Source of the DNA: Chitinophagaceae bacterium
GTDB lineage: Bacteria > Bacteroidota > Bacteroidia > Chitinophagales > Chitinophagaceae
DNA length: 64,000 nucleotides
Assembly (NCBI GenBank): GCA_027486835.1
Contig: JAIXOJ010000198.1
Coordinates: 1 to 64,000 of the forward strand
Reading direction: 5' to 3'
Part shown: positions 45,172 to 54,169 of the stretch, piece after piece
How the letters are laid out: each line of letters starts with the position of its first letter
How positions within the stretch are numbered: the first letter of the stretch is position 1
Translations under genes and position numbers: made by a program
Notes under the pieces: generated by a model
Seen by the model: the letters and a program-made list of their open reading frames with translations, nothing else
Databases searched by the model: none
Told to the model about the DNA's origin: nothing

Positions 45172-47310
45172 CTATTTCCAACTTAAATACACAGTAGCGG
45201 TAATGCCATTTTGTGTAAGAGTTATTGATGATGGGTAAGGATTGGGTAATGTTATGTAATTTGAAATCTTAAAACGTACAGATCCAGCATAATCATGTGG
45301 ATCTAAGGTGTCAAAATCCCATAAATCAATGTCAATACTGGAATAGAAATTATTAATTCCATTTACAGTGTAAGCAGGTGATAAATACCAACCCACTGGT
45401 AACATAGAAGTAGTGATATCGCTTATTCTTGCACCAGAACCATTATACTTAATTACATTAGCGGAATCAGTTAAATTAATAAAAAAATCAGGCCCATTAA
45501 AAGGATCCCAAGTACTTCCCCCATCGGTAAGTGGATAATTTGATATAACCACCTGAGTAATTGTTGCTGAGGTATAGGCATCCCCAACGTTAACAAGTTT
45601 GTATGTAGTGCTAGAACCACTTAAATTAGTAACAACAAGTTTTACAAGATAAAAGCCACCATTATAATAGGCGTGGCTTGGATTTTTGGAGGTTGAGGTC
45701 GTATTATCGCCAAAATCCCAGAAGTAAGTACTGCCATTTGTTGAGGTGTTTGTGAAGCCAATATTCACGGGAGCAACAGAACCTGAACCACTAACATTAA
45801 AACTTGCGGTAGGGATAACTGAGGCTATAAAGATTGTCGTTGTAATCACGCTACTATCCCCAGTACTATAGGCTGTTAAACGAACTGTATAAATTCCGCC
45901 TACTTTATAAATGTGCGTAGGGGATGCTGTTGTAGAGTTTGTGCTGTCTCCAAAATCCCATAAATAGGAAGAAGCATTAGTTGATGAATTGACAAATGTT
46001 ACTGTATCAGGTGCTTGATTTATTCCTTTATAGCTAAACCTTGCTATAGGTGCAGGATTTGTCCATGTAGGTACACTTGAACTATTCATTTGTAAATACT
46101 GCCCACTTGCTCCAACTGAAATAGTATCCCATTGAGTTCCTGTCCAATAAAGCATTCCTCCTTTTTTATTACCAATTGTACTCAAAAACCCTTTTGGCCC
46201 TCTCACATTTCCAGTATTCAAAACCTGCCCATTGCTTAACGTAACAAACAAAGAATCGCCCGTTACTTTAGAGTTGGTGATACTAACACCATCTTTTCCA
46301 GCCGCACCAGTTGCTCCTTGGATTCCTTGAACACCTTGGTCACCCTTTATACCCTGAATCCCCTGCAAGCCTCTTGCACCACTATCACCTTTTGGCCCAG
46401 TTGCACCTTGGATTCCTTGAATCCCTTGGTCACCTTTTATTCCCTGAATCCCTTGAATCCCCTGCAATCCTCTTGCGCCACTATCACCTTTTGGCCCAGT
46501 TGCCCCTTGTATTCCTTGAATCCCTTGGTCACCTTTAATACCCTGAATCCCTTGAATCCCCTGTAATCCTCTTGCACCACTATCACCTTTTGGCCCAGTT
46601 GCACCTTGAATTCCTTGAATCCCTTGGTCACCTTTTATACCCTGAATCCCTTGAATACCCTGCAAACCTTTTGCGCCACTATCGCCTTTTGGCCCAGTTG
46701 CGCCTTGGATTCCTTGGTCACCCTTTACTCCCTGAATACCTTGAATACCCTGTAATCCTCTTGCACCACTATCGCCTTTTGGCCCTCTTACATAGCCAGC
46801 ATTTTGCACCTGGCCATCTGTCAAGGTAATTTTTAAGGAATCGCCCACCACTTTTGTTTGGCTGATGCCAGTGGGGGTGGTGCCGCCTGTGCTGCTGCCG
46901 CTTTTGAAGGCGTACAACGCATAAGGTACGCTCAATAGTTGCTGCGTACTCATGGTGAGGTAATTGGTATTAGTGCCTGTGGTGTCAATGTCTATCTGCA
47001 TAAACTTAGCATTGCCACCCCAATTAATATTGGCAAAATTGCCCGAAAGGGTAGTGCCTGCACCAATAGTGGCACTGAACAAACCCAATATATTGGTGGT
47101 GAGGTTGTGCTGTTCGCTGTACACCACCGTGCCAGTAGCAATACTGTCTCGTACAAAGAATTTCACATTAATGGGTTGGTTAATAATGGGTGCGCCATTG
47201 CTACTGCGGGCTACGGCTTGGTAGGGGAGGCCTGATTGGGCAAAAAGCGTATTGCCTACCAATAAAGCAAAAACAAGAACGGTGAAAAACTGGTAAAACT
47301 GCTGTTTCAT
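45172..47310 (-). CDS. Collagen-like and PKD-domain surface protein
   Basis: 712 residues from the ATG at 47310 (MKQQFYQFF); a TTG 15 bp earlier is in frame. Signal peptide ending LFAQ, a conserved N-terminal domain (about 25-130: GLPYQAVAR, QLLSVPYALYA) found on many Bacteroidota fibre proteins, a collagen-like Gly-X-Y region (about 175-350) built of 33-residue units, a short spacer, two PKD domains (LWDFGDST and FWDFGDNT) and a C-terminal beta domain without a T9SS motif. Collagen-like triple helices suggest a trimeric extracellular fibre. It starts 22 bp after the dockerin/cohesin gene and is probably cotranscribed with it. Confidence 0.9.
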   Translation of the reverse strand: MKQQFYQFFTVLVFALLVGNTLFAQSGLPYQAVARSSNGAPIINQPINVKFFVRDSIATGTVVYSEQHNLTTNILGLFSATIGAGTTLSGNFANINWGGNAKFMQIDIDTTGTNTNYLTMSTQQLLSVPYALYAFKSGSSTGGTTPTGISQTKVVGDSLKITLTDGQVQNAGYVRGPKGDSGARGLQGIQGIQGVKGDQGIQGATGPKGDSGAKGLQGIQGIQGIKGDQGIQGIQGATGPKGDSGARGLQGIQGIQGIKGDQGIQGIQGATGPKGDSGARGLQGIQGIQGIKGDQGIQGIQGATGPKGDSGARGLQGIQGIKGDQGVQGIQGATGAAGKDGVSITNSKVTGDSLFVTLSNGQVLNTGNVRGPKGFLSTIGNKKGGMLYWTGTQWDTISVGASGQYLQMNSSSVPTWTNPAPIARFSYKGINQAPDTVTFVNSSTNASSYLWDFGDSTNSTTASPTHIYKVGGIYTVRLTAYSTGDSSVITTTIFIASVIPTASFNVSGSGSVAPVNIGFTNTSTNGSTYFWDFGDNTTSTSKNPSHAYYNGGFYLVKLVVTNLSGSSTTYKLVNVGDAYTSATITQVVISNYPLTDGGSTWDPFNGPDFFINLTDSANVIKYNGSGARISDITTSMLPVGWYLSPAYTVNGINNFYSSIDIDLWDFDTLDPHDYAGSVRFKISNYITLPNPYPSSITLTQNGITATVYLSWK
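46311..46790 (-). repeat. 99-bp coding repeats of the collagen-like region
   Basis: About four to five near-identical 99-bp units, each coding 11 Gly-X-Y triplets (GPKGDSGARGLQGIQGIQGI...). The plus strand also stays open here, which explains several long antisense frames that are not genes. Confidence 0.88.
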
Positions 47311-47332
47311 AAAAAGTAATTTCAATGATTAA

Positions 47333-48778
47333 TTATTTGGTTGATTGTATCATGATGGGATAGGTGGCTTCTGCTGCCAATCCGCTAATGGTTAAATAAT
47401 AAATGCCGTCGGCTAAATGGGTGTTTTGATGTAAGGGAAGCTGGAGAGTTTGCCCCGTTTCGTTGATGCGATAGGTTTTCTTCCAAAGCTGTTTGCCAGC
47501 GGCAGTAGCCAAGGATAGCACCACTTGTTTGCTGGTGGTAGGTGGTAATTGCACGGTTACCCAATTGGTAGTAGGGTTGGGGCTGATGGCCACCAAGGGA
47601 GCGGGGGTCGTTTCCGCAGCCGCCTGTTTCCATTCTACGGAGTGGGCATCGTACTGTTTGTCGTAAGCCACCACTTGGGTAATGCTGCTGTTGATGGTCA
47701 ACTGGGGGTTAGGGGTAGCGTTGTTTTTGGGTTGTAGCAATAGGTAAAACAATACTTCGTCGTCCCGAAATGTTTGTGGGGTATTGGTTGCTTCTGCCCA
47801 AAGCATGGGTACTTTTCCCGTGCGTTCTGCATTCGCTTCCATATTGATGCGTTGGTTGTCAATACCGATGAAGTTGTACTCCTCAGCGTTGTAGTCTAGT
47901 GTAAATTGAAGGGCGAGCAGGTTGGTAAATTGGTGGGCATATACGGGTATTTTCAAGCGCAAGTTGTTGTCGATAATTGGCTTGCCTTGCAGCAATTGGA
48001 TGGGCGTTTTATACTTGACCGCACCCAACACACTGGCAGACCAGTCCTGGTTAACATCCCCGATTTTAACGCCATAAAAGGTTTGCTGGTCAGCCGAAAT
48101 GCGCATACCCGCTTTGGCAATGGATGCGGTATAAGGGAACGGATTGGAAGGGTTGACAAATACGAAACTGCTATCCACAAATGCCCAAAGCCGATTGCCC
48201 TTGAAGCTGGTGTCTAACCCAAGGATTAATCTTTTGATCAACAGAATGTCTAGTACGGATACTGCTCCATTGTTGTCGGCATCTGCCGCGATGATTTTAT
48301 AGGGAGAGTTGAGGAAAAACTTACCAAGGATATGCGACTGGATTTGCAGAATGTCCAAAGTAGAAACCCCATTCGCCTTCACCACATCATTGTTTTTAGA
48401 GGGTGCAAGCGTTACGGTAGCGGCATACCCTACTGGCAAAGAAAATTTGCCATCCAACCCTGCTTGCCATTGTCGGTTTTCAGAACCAGAGAGGTTTAAA
48501 CTAACATAGGGGATGGGTTTTTGTAGAGGGGTGATGCACTTGCCACGGATGATTAGTTTACCGTAGGGCTGCTGTACCCCTTGGGTTAACAATAGATTGC
48601 CTGCGGATAGCGACGGGGAAAACAATCCCCCTCCGGTAAATGACCCTGCGGCAGCATCGCCACCAAAACTGCCAAAGCCATTAGGCGATGCCCCTTGCCA
48701 TTGGCCAAAACTGCTCCAGCCTGCCACTTGCAGTAGGAAACCGAGCAGTAAAGTGTAGGAACGTGTTCGTTGTTTCAT
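47333..48778 (-). CDS. Dockerin/cohesin-like T9SS surface protein
   Basis: 481 residues. Signal peptide (1-25), a Gly-rich segment, a carboxypeptidase-regulatory-like strand region (GKCITPLQKPIPYVSL), a duplicated dockerin-like segment (ANGVSTLDILQIQSHIL and AADADNNGAVSVLDILLIKR), a cohesin-like domain (LALQFTLDYNAEEYNFIG) and a T9SS domain starting ISPNPTTNW. The dockerin-to-C-terminus part is paralogous to the C-terminal part of the protein at 2-4357, sharing GNRLWAFVDS and the GVKxGDVNxDW motif. It may attach to, or be part of, a surface complex. First gene of a two-gene operon behind a strong promoter. Confidence 0.92.
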   Translation of the reverse strand: MKQRTRSYTLLLGFLLQVAGWSSFGQWQGASPNGFGSFGGDAAAGSFTGGGLFSPSLSAGNLLLTQGVQQPYGKLIIRGKCITPLQKPIPYVSLNLSGSENRQWQAGLDGKFSLPVGYAATVTLAPSKNNDVVKANGVSTLDILQIQSHILGKFFLNSPYKIIAADADNNGAVSVLDILLIKRLILGLDTSFKGNRLWAFVDSSFVFVNPSNPFPYTASIAKAGMRISADQQTFYGVKIGDVNQDWSASVLGAVKYKTPIQLLQGKPIIDNNLRLKIPVYAHQFTNLLALQFTLDYNAEEYNFIGIDNQRINMEANAERTGKVPMLWAEATNTPQTFRDDEVLFYLLLQPKNNATPNPQLTINSSITQVVAYDKQYDAHSVEWKQAAAETTPAPLVAISPNPTTNWVTVQLPPTTSKQVVLSLATAAGKQLWKKTYRINETGQTLQLPLHQNTHLADGIYYLTISGLAAEATYPIMIQSTK

Positions 48779-48822
48779 TAAAAAATTCCGATTGATTGTG
48801 AGTAAATTTGAATAACGTTTGG

Positions 48823-48852
48823 CAAATATAGGAGGCGATTTGGAATATCAAA
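48823..48852 (-). promoter_or_regulatory. Promoter of the dockerin/collagen-like operon
   Basis: Minus-strand TATATTTG (48823-48830) and TTTG (48849-48852) with an 18-bp spacer, a near-perfect Bacteroidota promoter about 45 bp before the ATG at 48778. Confidence 0.72.
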
Positions 48853-49131
48853 ATAATTGCTTTGGAAACCAGAAATTTTTTTCAAACAACTTGAAAAATT
48901 TATTTTGAAATTACGCAATAGAGGGGTTTTGCCACGAATACACGAATGATGGCTTTGTGTGGTAATAGGTAATTATAGGGGAGTGATAAAAGCGGTATTT
49001 ATTCAGCGATGATAAAAAATACAGCAACAAAATGGGTAAAAATCAAGCAGTAAGCGGCATCTGCAACAAAAGGGTCTCAGAAAAAAATGGGTACTAGGTA
49101 ACTGCCTTGCGAAAAAGTTTTTTGAAAAACT
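48853..49131. other. Intergenic stretch with one dispersed GCCACGAAT repeat
   Basis: Holds GCCACGAATACACGAATGAT at 48931-48950, one member of a short repeat family also found near 54060, 54140, 57850 and 58320. Otherwise nothing recognised. Confidence 0.5.
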
Positions 49132-49465
49132 GGTACGTAGCACGTGCCACGACCCAGTTTTCTAAAATAAAATGGTACGTAGCACGTGCTATGACAGGGT
49201 TTTGAAAAAAAACTGGTACGTAGCACGTGCTATGACAGGGTTTTTAAAAATAAACTGGTACGTAGCACGTGCCACGACCTAGTTTTCTAAAATAAAGTGG
49301 TACGTAGCACGTGCTACGTACCACTTTTCTAAAATAAACTGGCACGTAGCACGTGCTACGACCCAGTTTTCTAAAATAAAATGGTACGTGGCACGTGCTA
49401 TGATAGGGTTTCCAAAAAAAAACTGGTACGTAGCACGTGCCACGACCCATTTTTTTGAAAACAAA
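49132..49465. repeat. 42-bp tandem minisatellite with palindromic core, 8 copies
   Basis: Units begin GGTACGTAGCACGTG at 49132, 49174, 49215, 49257, 49299, 49341, 49383 and 49425. The core GTAGCACGTGCTAC is a perfect 14-bp palindrome around CACGTG in most copies, followed by an AT-rich spacer such as TTTTCTAAAATAAA. It is not a CRISPR because the spacers are also repeated. It ends about 160 bp before the gene at 49625. Confidence 0.95.
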
Positions 49466-49624
49466 AAACGGTTGATAGTAATTTTATGACATGGGTTATC
49501 AAGTAAAATGGATGAAGTAAAAAAAATTTTCGATTTTTTTACAATAACCTGTTTGTTTTAAGAAAAATCCTTTCTTTTGTGGTCGATATTCCATGTACTT
49601 AACGTTAAAATCTCCTTTCGGGTT

Positions 49625-50575
49625 ATGTGGCCTCGCGCAGAAAATTTTATTCTCTATTTAACTGACGGCAATTATTTCAAAGCAAAAGCAATTTTTGGCC
49701 GTCACGATTCTATGTTGGAAGCAGGTGTTGCCGATAAAGACATCAACACGATTTTTACCTTCTTCCATCCTTTTTATGTCAGTTACGATAATATTTACCA
49801 AACTTGGTCTGCCTTGCGCAGCAGCAACTCAGGCAATACTAAAGCAGTTGTAAATTTGGTAGAGGAGCTTTCTGGAATCCAAATAAGAAAGTGGGATGTA
49901 GCCATTCAAGGTGTTTTTGACCTGAATTCTATTGAGTATAAAAAAATATTGCCCAACCGTCGCAAGCCGTTTCAAAACGGAAGTGTAAGCAATAGAGTAA
50001 TAGAATTGGGCAACTTATCCGTTGCTTTAGGAAAAATATCCGCTTTAGACCCAGTTGCAAAGCAAGTGGCCGCCTTTTTGGATGATATGAAAAGTGCTAT
50101 CAAGGTGCAAAAAACCCAGATGACGCAAATAGACAGTATTGCTGTTGCTTTAGAAGTGGCTCGTGTGGACGCTGCTGAGGCCATGTTTAAGGATTATGGA
50201 AGTTGCATAGCAAAGTTTTACAAAACCCCTGTTGCTATTGAAACCTATTTCCCTGTTGCGTTGCTTACTTCTAAATCTCAAGCTACATTTACCATTACGC
50301 TTGAGGATACGTTGCCAGAATTGTTGTTCAAACGCAAATTGGATGCAAAAAAGAAATTGAGTGTTATCAATTATGGCGAAAAACCCATTCAGTTGTATTT
50401 TACCAATGGTTTAAACAAACTGCCCGCAACAGGCCAAACGCCAGGTATCGTTCAAGGAAAGGATAAAGTAGAAATTAATCCTGCTGATATTTTTTATTCC
50501 GACACCAATCGTAGCTTATTCATCTCCATTGCAGATGCCGGTTCCCCTGCTTATGTAGAGGTAACTATCATATAA
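49625..50575 (+). CDS. Conserved Bacteroidota hypothetical protein (paralogue of 14788-15756)
   Basis: 316 residues from the ATG at 49625; the frame is open to a TTG at 49577, but a promoter-like TTTG / TTCTTTTG pair lies at 49552-49579 and family members start near the later Met. Helical N-terminal region (RKWDVAIQGVFDLNSIEY), a landmark EYKKILPNRRKPFQNGSVSN that aligns with FLEFYPHKGTEYSKAT of the paralogue, then a beta domain ending SLFISIADAGSPAYVEVTII. No enzyme motif. As with its paralogue, a minisatellite lies directly upstream. A terminator follows 18 bp after the stop. Function unknown. Confidence 0.87.
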   Translation: MWPRAENFILYLTDGNYFKAKAIFGRHDSMLEAGVADKDINTIFTFFHPFYVSYDNIYQTWSALRSSNSGNTKAVVNLVEELSGIQIRKWDVAIQGVFDLNSIEYKKILPNRRKPFQNGSVSNRVIELGNLSVALGKISALDPVAKQVAAFLDDMKSAIKVQKTQMTQIDSIAVALEVARVDAAEAMFKDYGSCIAKFYKTPVAIETYFPVALLTSKSQATFTITLEDTLPELLFKRKLDAKKKLSVINYGEKPIQLYFTNGLNKLPATGQTPGIVQGKDKVEINPADIFYSDTNRSLFISIADAGSPAYVEVTII

Positions 50576-50592
50576 CAGAACCTAGGTTCAAC

Positions 50593-50623
50593 AAAAAAGC
50601 CGAGCGAAAGCTTGGCTTTTTTT
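50593..50623 (+). terminator. Rho-independent terminator with GAAA tetraloop
   Basis: AAGCCGAGC, GAAA loop, GCTTGGCTT (one G-U pair), then T5. 18 bp after the 49625 gene. Confidence 0.88.
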
Positions 50624-50683
50624 ACGTCTTTTGCATTTTATATGCACACATTTATTAATCATCACACACTAATAAAACAAAAA

Positions 50684-51445
50684 ATGTTGAAAAATTTTCG
50701 ATTGCTATTGCTGCTTCTGCCCATTTGCCTTGTTCAAACTGTTGCTTCTGGTCAGGACTTTTTTACCTCATTAATTGATGGTGCTAAGAAGAAAGTAGAA
50801 AAAATGGGCGCCAAAACGGCGGAGAAGTTAATAAAGCAAACCACCAACGATTTAGAAACAGACCCCGAAAATTTCCAAGTGTTAAGTGTCTTAAACAAAG
50901 TAGGCAAGACCCTTCAAGCCGATGCAAGCAATTTGATTCAAGCCTCCTTAATAGATGAGGGTTTGAAAAAAGAATATCCCAACTTTTATAAGGCGTATAG
51001 TGATTTAAGAGATAATGATGAGGTAGTTAAAGAAATCGTATTTGGATTGGCAGAAAAGCACAAATCTATTTGTCATACAGAACGCAAAACGGGTACGATT
51101 TTTTTTGACCTGTATTTCTTTGCCAACAAAAAGATTAGTGAAGACAGAGCAATTTTTGATCTGTATCAAATGTCAGGATACCTTCATCGGAAATATTCAT
51201 CCGAAAACTTATCCTCGGCAGAAAAAAAGATGGAAACGCAACTATTTGCCTATGAATATGCGTTACAGAACACACAGCTTCACGCAAGCGAATATGGTTG
51301 TGGGCCTTTACTGTATGCTATAGGTATCGTAGAAAAAAGAAATAAAGAAACGGAAGATGGTTCAAAATCAAGAGCGGCAAAATTGGTGGTCACTAGGCCA
51401 ATATATCTAGTAGCCAAAGCCTTTGTTGCTAAGAAATGTAAATAA
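50684..51445 (+). CDS. Exported helical hypothetical protein
   Basis: 253 residues from the ATG at 50684; the in-frame frame back to 50612 crosses the terminator and is rejected. Signal peptide (LLLLLLPICLVQTVASGQ). The mature protein is helical and charged, with HKSICHTERKTGTIFFDLYF in the middle and three Cys late in the chain. It may be periplasmic. I do not recognise the family. Stand-alone. Confidence 0.72.
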   Translation: MLKNFRLLLLLLPICLVQTVASGQDFFTSLIDGAKKKVEKMGAKTAEKLIKQTTNDLETDPENFQVLSVLNKVGKTLQADASNLIQASLIDEGLKKEYPNFYKAYSDLRDNDEVVKEIVFGLAEKHKSICHTERKTGTIFFDLYFFANKKISEDRAIFDLYQMSGYLHRKYSSENLSSAEKKMETQLFAYEYALQNTQLHASEYGCGPLLYAIGIVEKRNKETEDGSKSRAAKLVVTRPIYLVAKAFVAKKCK

Positions 51446-51554
51446 GGCCAAGCTTAGAATCTGTATTCAAAGGTCTAGATAGCCTATGTTCTACAAAACG
51501 CTAACTATAGCAGGATGCGTTTTAGAATCTGTGATTTAGCCAGAAAAAAAAATA

Positions 51555-52010
51555 TTGAAAAATTATCTTGCATTTCTTGCGCTTTTTGTTGGGTTAGTGT
51601 TTCTTTTTATGGTACTGATAAATAATGGCGGTATTCAAAAAAGTTCTAGGAAATTGTCAGTACTGGATACTTTACAAGGTCATTGGGTTAATGAATCAGA
51701 TTCTATGAATCAGATATTCATTAGTGGTAGGAATTGGAATGAAAAATACTTTAGCCCTGAGTTTTCAATAGACTATCGGCTAAGGATTTATTTTTCTGAT
51801 ACAATAGTTAAAGGGGTTGATTTTAGACTAGTCAAAATTGATACAACCTTATTATCTGGCAATTACATTTTGACGGTTGATTTAAATGATTTTTCAATTA
51901 ATTGTGCTTCAATAAATGGCATTACCCAAAATTTAGCAGGTACTTACTTCTCAATATCTCCTACTGGAAGTGGAACATTACATTGTATAGATTTCAGGAA
52001 AATTAAATAA
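51555..52010 (+). CDS. Membrane-anchored hypothetical protein
   Basis: 151 residues from a TTG at 51555 (KNYLAFLALF follows); no ATG is available. One N-terminal hydrophobic helix (4-24), then a beta-rich domain (LQGHWVNESDSMNQIFISG, later FRLVKIDTTLLSGNYILTV) that resembles lipocalin-like small periplasmic domains of Bacteroidota. Function unknown. Confidence 0.65.
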   Translation: MKNYLAFLALFVGLVFLFMVLINNGGIQKSSRKLSVLDTLQGHWVNESDSMNQIFISGRNWNEKYFSPEFSIDYRLRIYFSDTIVKGVDFRLVKIDTTLLSGNYILTVDLNDFSINCASINGITQNLAGTYFSISPTGSGTLHCIDFRKIK

Positions 52011-52105
52011 CCCCGCTTGGATGAACTTTATGAACAATACACAGGCAATTTATTTACTAACGAAAAGAATAGGAGACAAAAAAGCAACTGATGAAATTGA
52101 CATAA

Positions 52106-52330
52106 GAAATCCGACATCTTTACACTTGCTCCTTACTTAATGTACCACCCATTTCCTCCAATCATCTACAGCAACTCCTTGAAATTCACGGCAACAAAGC
52201 CCGATATGATGAACAGAAATCAGCTTTTGATCCAGCTTTGTTCCAAGACGAACCCCAGTTATTGCTACTCCTCCAACAAATTCATCAAATGAAAAAAGGG
52301 TTAGATCAAGAAATATTTATTAAGGAATAA
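52106..52330 (+). pseudogene. 3' remnant of an unknown gene
   Basis: A frame with good protein character ends at a TAA at 52328-52330: QQLLEIHGNKARYDEQKSAF, then DPALFQDEPQLLLLLQQIHQ, then MKKGLDQEIFIKE. No start codon of the right size is available and upstream frames are broken, so it looks like the C-terminus of a lost gene. Family not recognised. The rest of 52011-52511 holds nothing I can name. Confidence 0.35.
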
Positions 52331-52511
52331 TTTCCCTAGAGTAAATTAAATGGTATAGAAAAGTGAAGTGTGTATCGGCACTTGCTCTTTCAATATGGGG
52401 TTGGTTGGGTTTTAATTGAAAGCTTCGAATAGCGATAAACTGAAAATAAAAAAGCATGATAAAGTACTCAATACTCAATCATGCTCGCCAGTTTTCGTCC
52501 CGTGAGAGGTG

Positions 52512-52901
52512 TTAAAAAAATGTGCGCATAAAATGCTTCCTTACAAACGCCAGCAACTGGTTTTCATCCATAAAACCAGTCTTGGTAATGCCAATTTTGG
52601 TTTGGGCAAAACGTTCATCTGCACGGAGGGCATGGTACAAATTCGCTTTATGGTAGGTAGGACCACACAACAGCACTTCGTTATAACCTTTTATCTCCTC
52701 AATCAACGCCTTTAGGTATTGCTTTTCTTCAAAGCAATTGGTAAAACAATTGATAGCATCTAACGCCACAGCCGATTTTAACGCCGCATCTTTCTGTTTT
52801 TCTAAGCGAATAGAAGTGGTTACAACATCCTCGGGTGTACTGTGCAAGAGGTAGGCGGTGGATTGATTCATCCAAACAGCAATTTTATGATGAATTTTCA
52901 T
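52512..52901 (-). CDS. Small conserved protein, possibly eRF1/pelota-like domain
   Basis: 129 residues. KIAVWMNQSTAYLLH at the start and YNEVLLCGPTYHKANLYHAL later, ending KTGFMDENQLLAFVRKHF, match a small Bacteroidota family that I remember as related to the third domain of eRF1/baeRF proteins (ribosome-associated fold). That relationship is from pattern memory and not certain. It sits with two other small minus-strand genes (53006 and 53361) of stress type. ATG start. Confidence 0.7.
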   Translation of the reverse strand: MKIHHKIAVWMNQSTAYLLHSTPEDVVTTSIRLEKQKDAALKSAVALDAINCFTNCFEEKQYLKALIEEIKGYNEVLLCGPTYHKANLYHALRADERFAQTKIGITKTGFMDENQLLAFVRKHFMRTFF

Positions 52902-53005
52902 GAGCGTAAATGAATGTTTGGTAATGTGGATGTTCTGATAAATGATAATGGAAAAGCTTTTTTCTTAACAAGTTTTTATTTGGCGAGGATACGCTACCGG
53001 TCGAT

Positions 53006-53230
53006 TTAAAAGGCTACACTAGAGGCTCTATGGGATACAGCATAATGTAAAACCAAAGACTTTAGCGAGCTATAATAGTCATATAGATTGCGCAGGGTAA
53101 TGGTTTCATTATAGTTAGTATGACTGCTAAAGGGCATTTCTACAATGTATTTACTCAACTCAGGATAGTATTGGCCAATAGTGATAGTGATGCTTAGTAT
53201 TTCAGCATTCAGTTCGGCAGTGGTCTTCAT
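53006..53230 (-). CDS. Small conserved Bacteroidota hypothetical protein
   Basis: 74 residues from the ATG at 53230; the frame opens 84 bp further upstream, but the family starts at MKTTAELNAEIL. The core ILSITITIGQYYPELSKYIV followed by EMPFSSHTN and LRNLYDYYSSLKSLV matches a conserved short family of Bacteroidota (pattern: IQ..FPELSKYI.EMP ... L..YYDSL). Helical, soluble. Function unknown; related genes are often near stress or general-regulon genes, which fits its neighbours here. Confidence 0.72.
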   Translation of the reverse strand: MKTTAELNAEILSITITIGQYYPELSKYIVEMPFSSHTNYNETITLRNLYDYYSSLKSLVLHYAVSHRASSVAF

Positions 53231-53360
53231 GATAATAGTGTTAAAAGAGGCAAGAGCCAACGGTAGGTAGAAACGAAAACCAAACATGGAAAAAGCATCG
53301 TGCTTCGCGCACAATGCTTTTTTAATTATTCACTAGATTCATCCCAATAGTGTACTAGTA

Positions 53361-53621
53361 CTATTTATGGGTAGCAGTAGTATGCTTGGCATGATCGGGA
53401 TGTGCAGCAGGATGATGGTTTGCTTTTTCATCTGCTGCTTTTTTTGCATCGGCAACTGTTTTAGCATGCGCATCAGGATGCGTTGCAACAGTTTCATGGT
53501 CTTTTTTTTCCGTAGCCTGATGTGCAGGTGCTTTTTCAGGATCCACGCTTGCAGCTTTTGTATCGTGGGGTTTAGCTGAATCGTGTTCTTTTTTTTCTGG
53601 TGCTACATGGGAAGTATTCAT
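53361..53621 (-). CDS. His/Lys/Ala-rich low-complexity protein
   Basis: 86 residues from the ATG at 53621 (MNTSHVAPEKKEHDSAKPHD); a start 42 bp upstream is less likely. About one residue in six is His, with many Lys, Ala and Asp, and no hydrophobic core, so it should be disordered. Such proteins may bind metals or nucleic acid. The plus strand has no better frame. Probable but unproven gene. Confidence 0.55.
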   Translation of the reverse strand: MNTSHVAPEKKEHDSAKPHDTKAASVDPEKAPAHQATEKKDHETVATHPDAHAKTVADAKKAADEKANHHPAAHPDHAKHTTATHK

Positions 53622-53997
53622 TTCTGTAAAATATTTGATTGTAACTGAATTGTTACTATGCAAAGGTGGCGGCTTATTGGGGCAGCACTATTATACCCCG
53701 CCAAGTAAAATTTACATCAATCCTAGTGTACATCCACATGCGTAAGTTATTTGCTGCAGCTTAACTTTAATTAGAGTTTATAGGGGCGGTACTGAAGGTC
53801 AGACCCTGTATAATAATGCGTCATGATTGCAAATGTCTTAGCACTTGGTACTTTGATAGAATCAGTTCAATATTTCAAAGGCAGTTAGTCAACATTTTGA
53901 TGCCAAATCCCAAATCCCCTGCTTATCAAACAGCGTAAGCAAGTTGACATTTTTTGAATTTATCTCGAAAGAAATAATAAAAAAGAGTCGTACAAGT

Positions 53998-54160
53998 GTT
54001 CGTGCCATTAGAGCGAATGCGACAATAATCTCCATAGGTAAAGAGTTAATCACCATTCGTGCATTAGTGGCATTACCTCTGTTCGTGCCATTAGAGCGAA
54101 TGCGCAATAATCTCCATAGGTAAATAGTTAATAACCATTCGTGCATTAGTGGCATTTCCC
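53998..54160. repeat. About 80-bp tandem duplication containing ATTCGTGCATTAGTGGCAT
   Basis: Two units, 53998-54080 and 54081-54160, both beginning GTTCGTGCCATTAGAGCGAA and containing AATCTCCATAGGTAAA and ATTCGTGCATTAGTGGCAT. They belong to the dispersed ATTCGTGCATTCGTGGCA family. The rest of 53622-54169 has nothing recognised. Confidence 0.85.
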
Positions 54161-54169
54161 CATAAAGGT

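Noticed and set aside
46311-46829. Plus-strand ORFs rich in Leu, Ser and His over the collagen-like region
   Set aside because: Antisense shadows of the 99-bp Gly-X-Y repeat.
49132-49465. CRISPR array or coding repeat (two antisense frames of 61 and 68 codons)
   Set aside because: Spacers are repeated with the palindromes; 42-bp units give open frames by chance.
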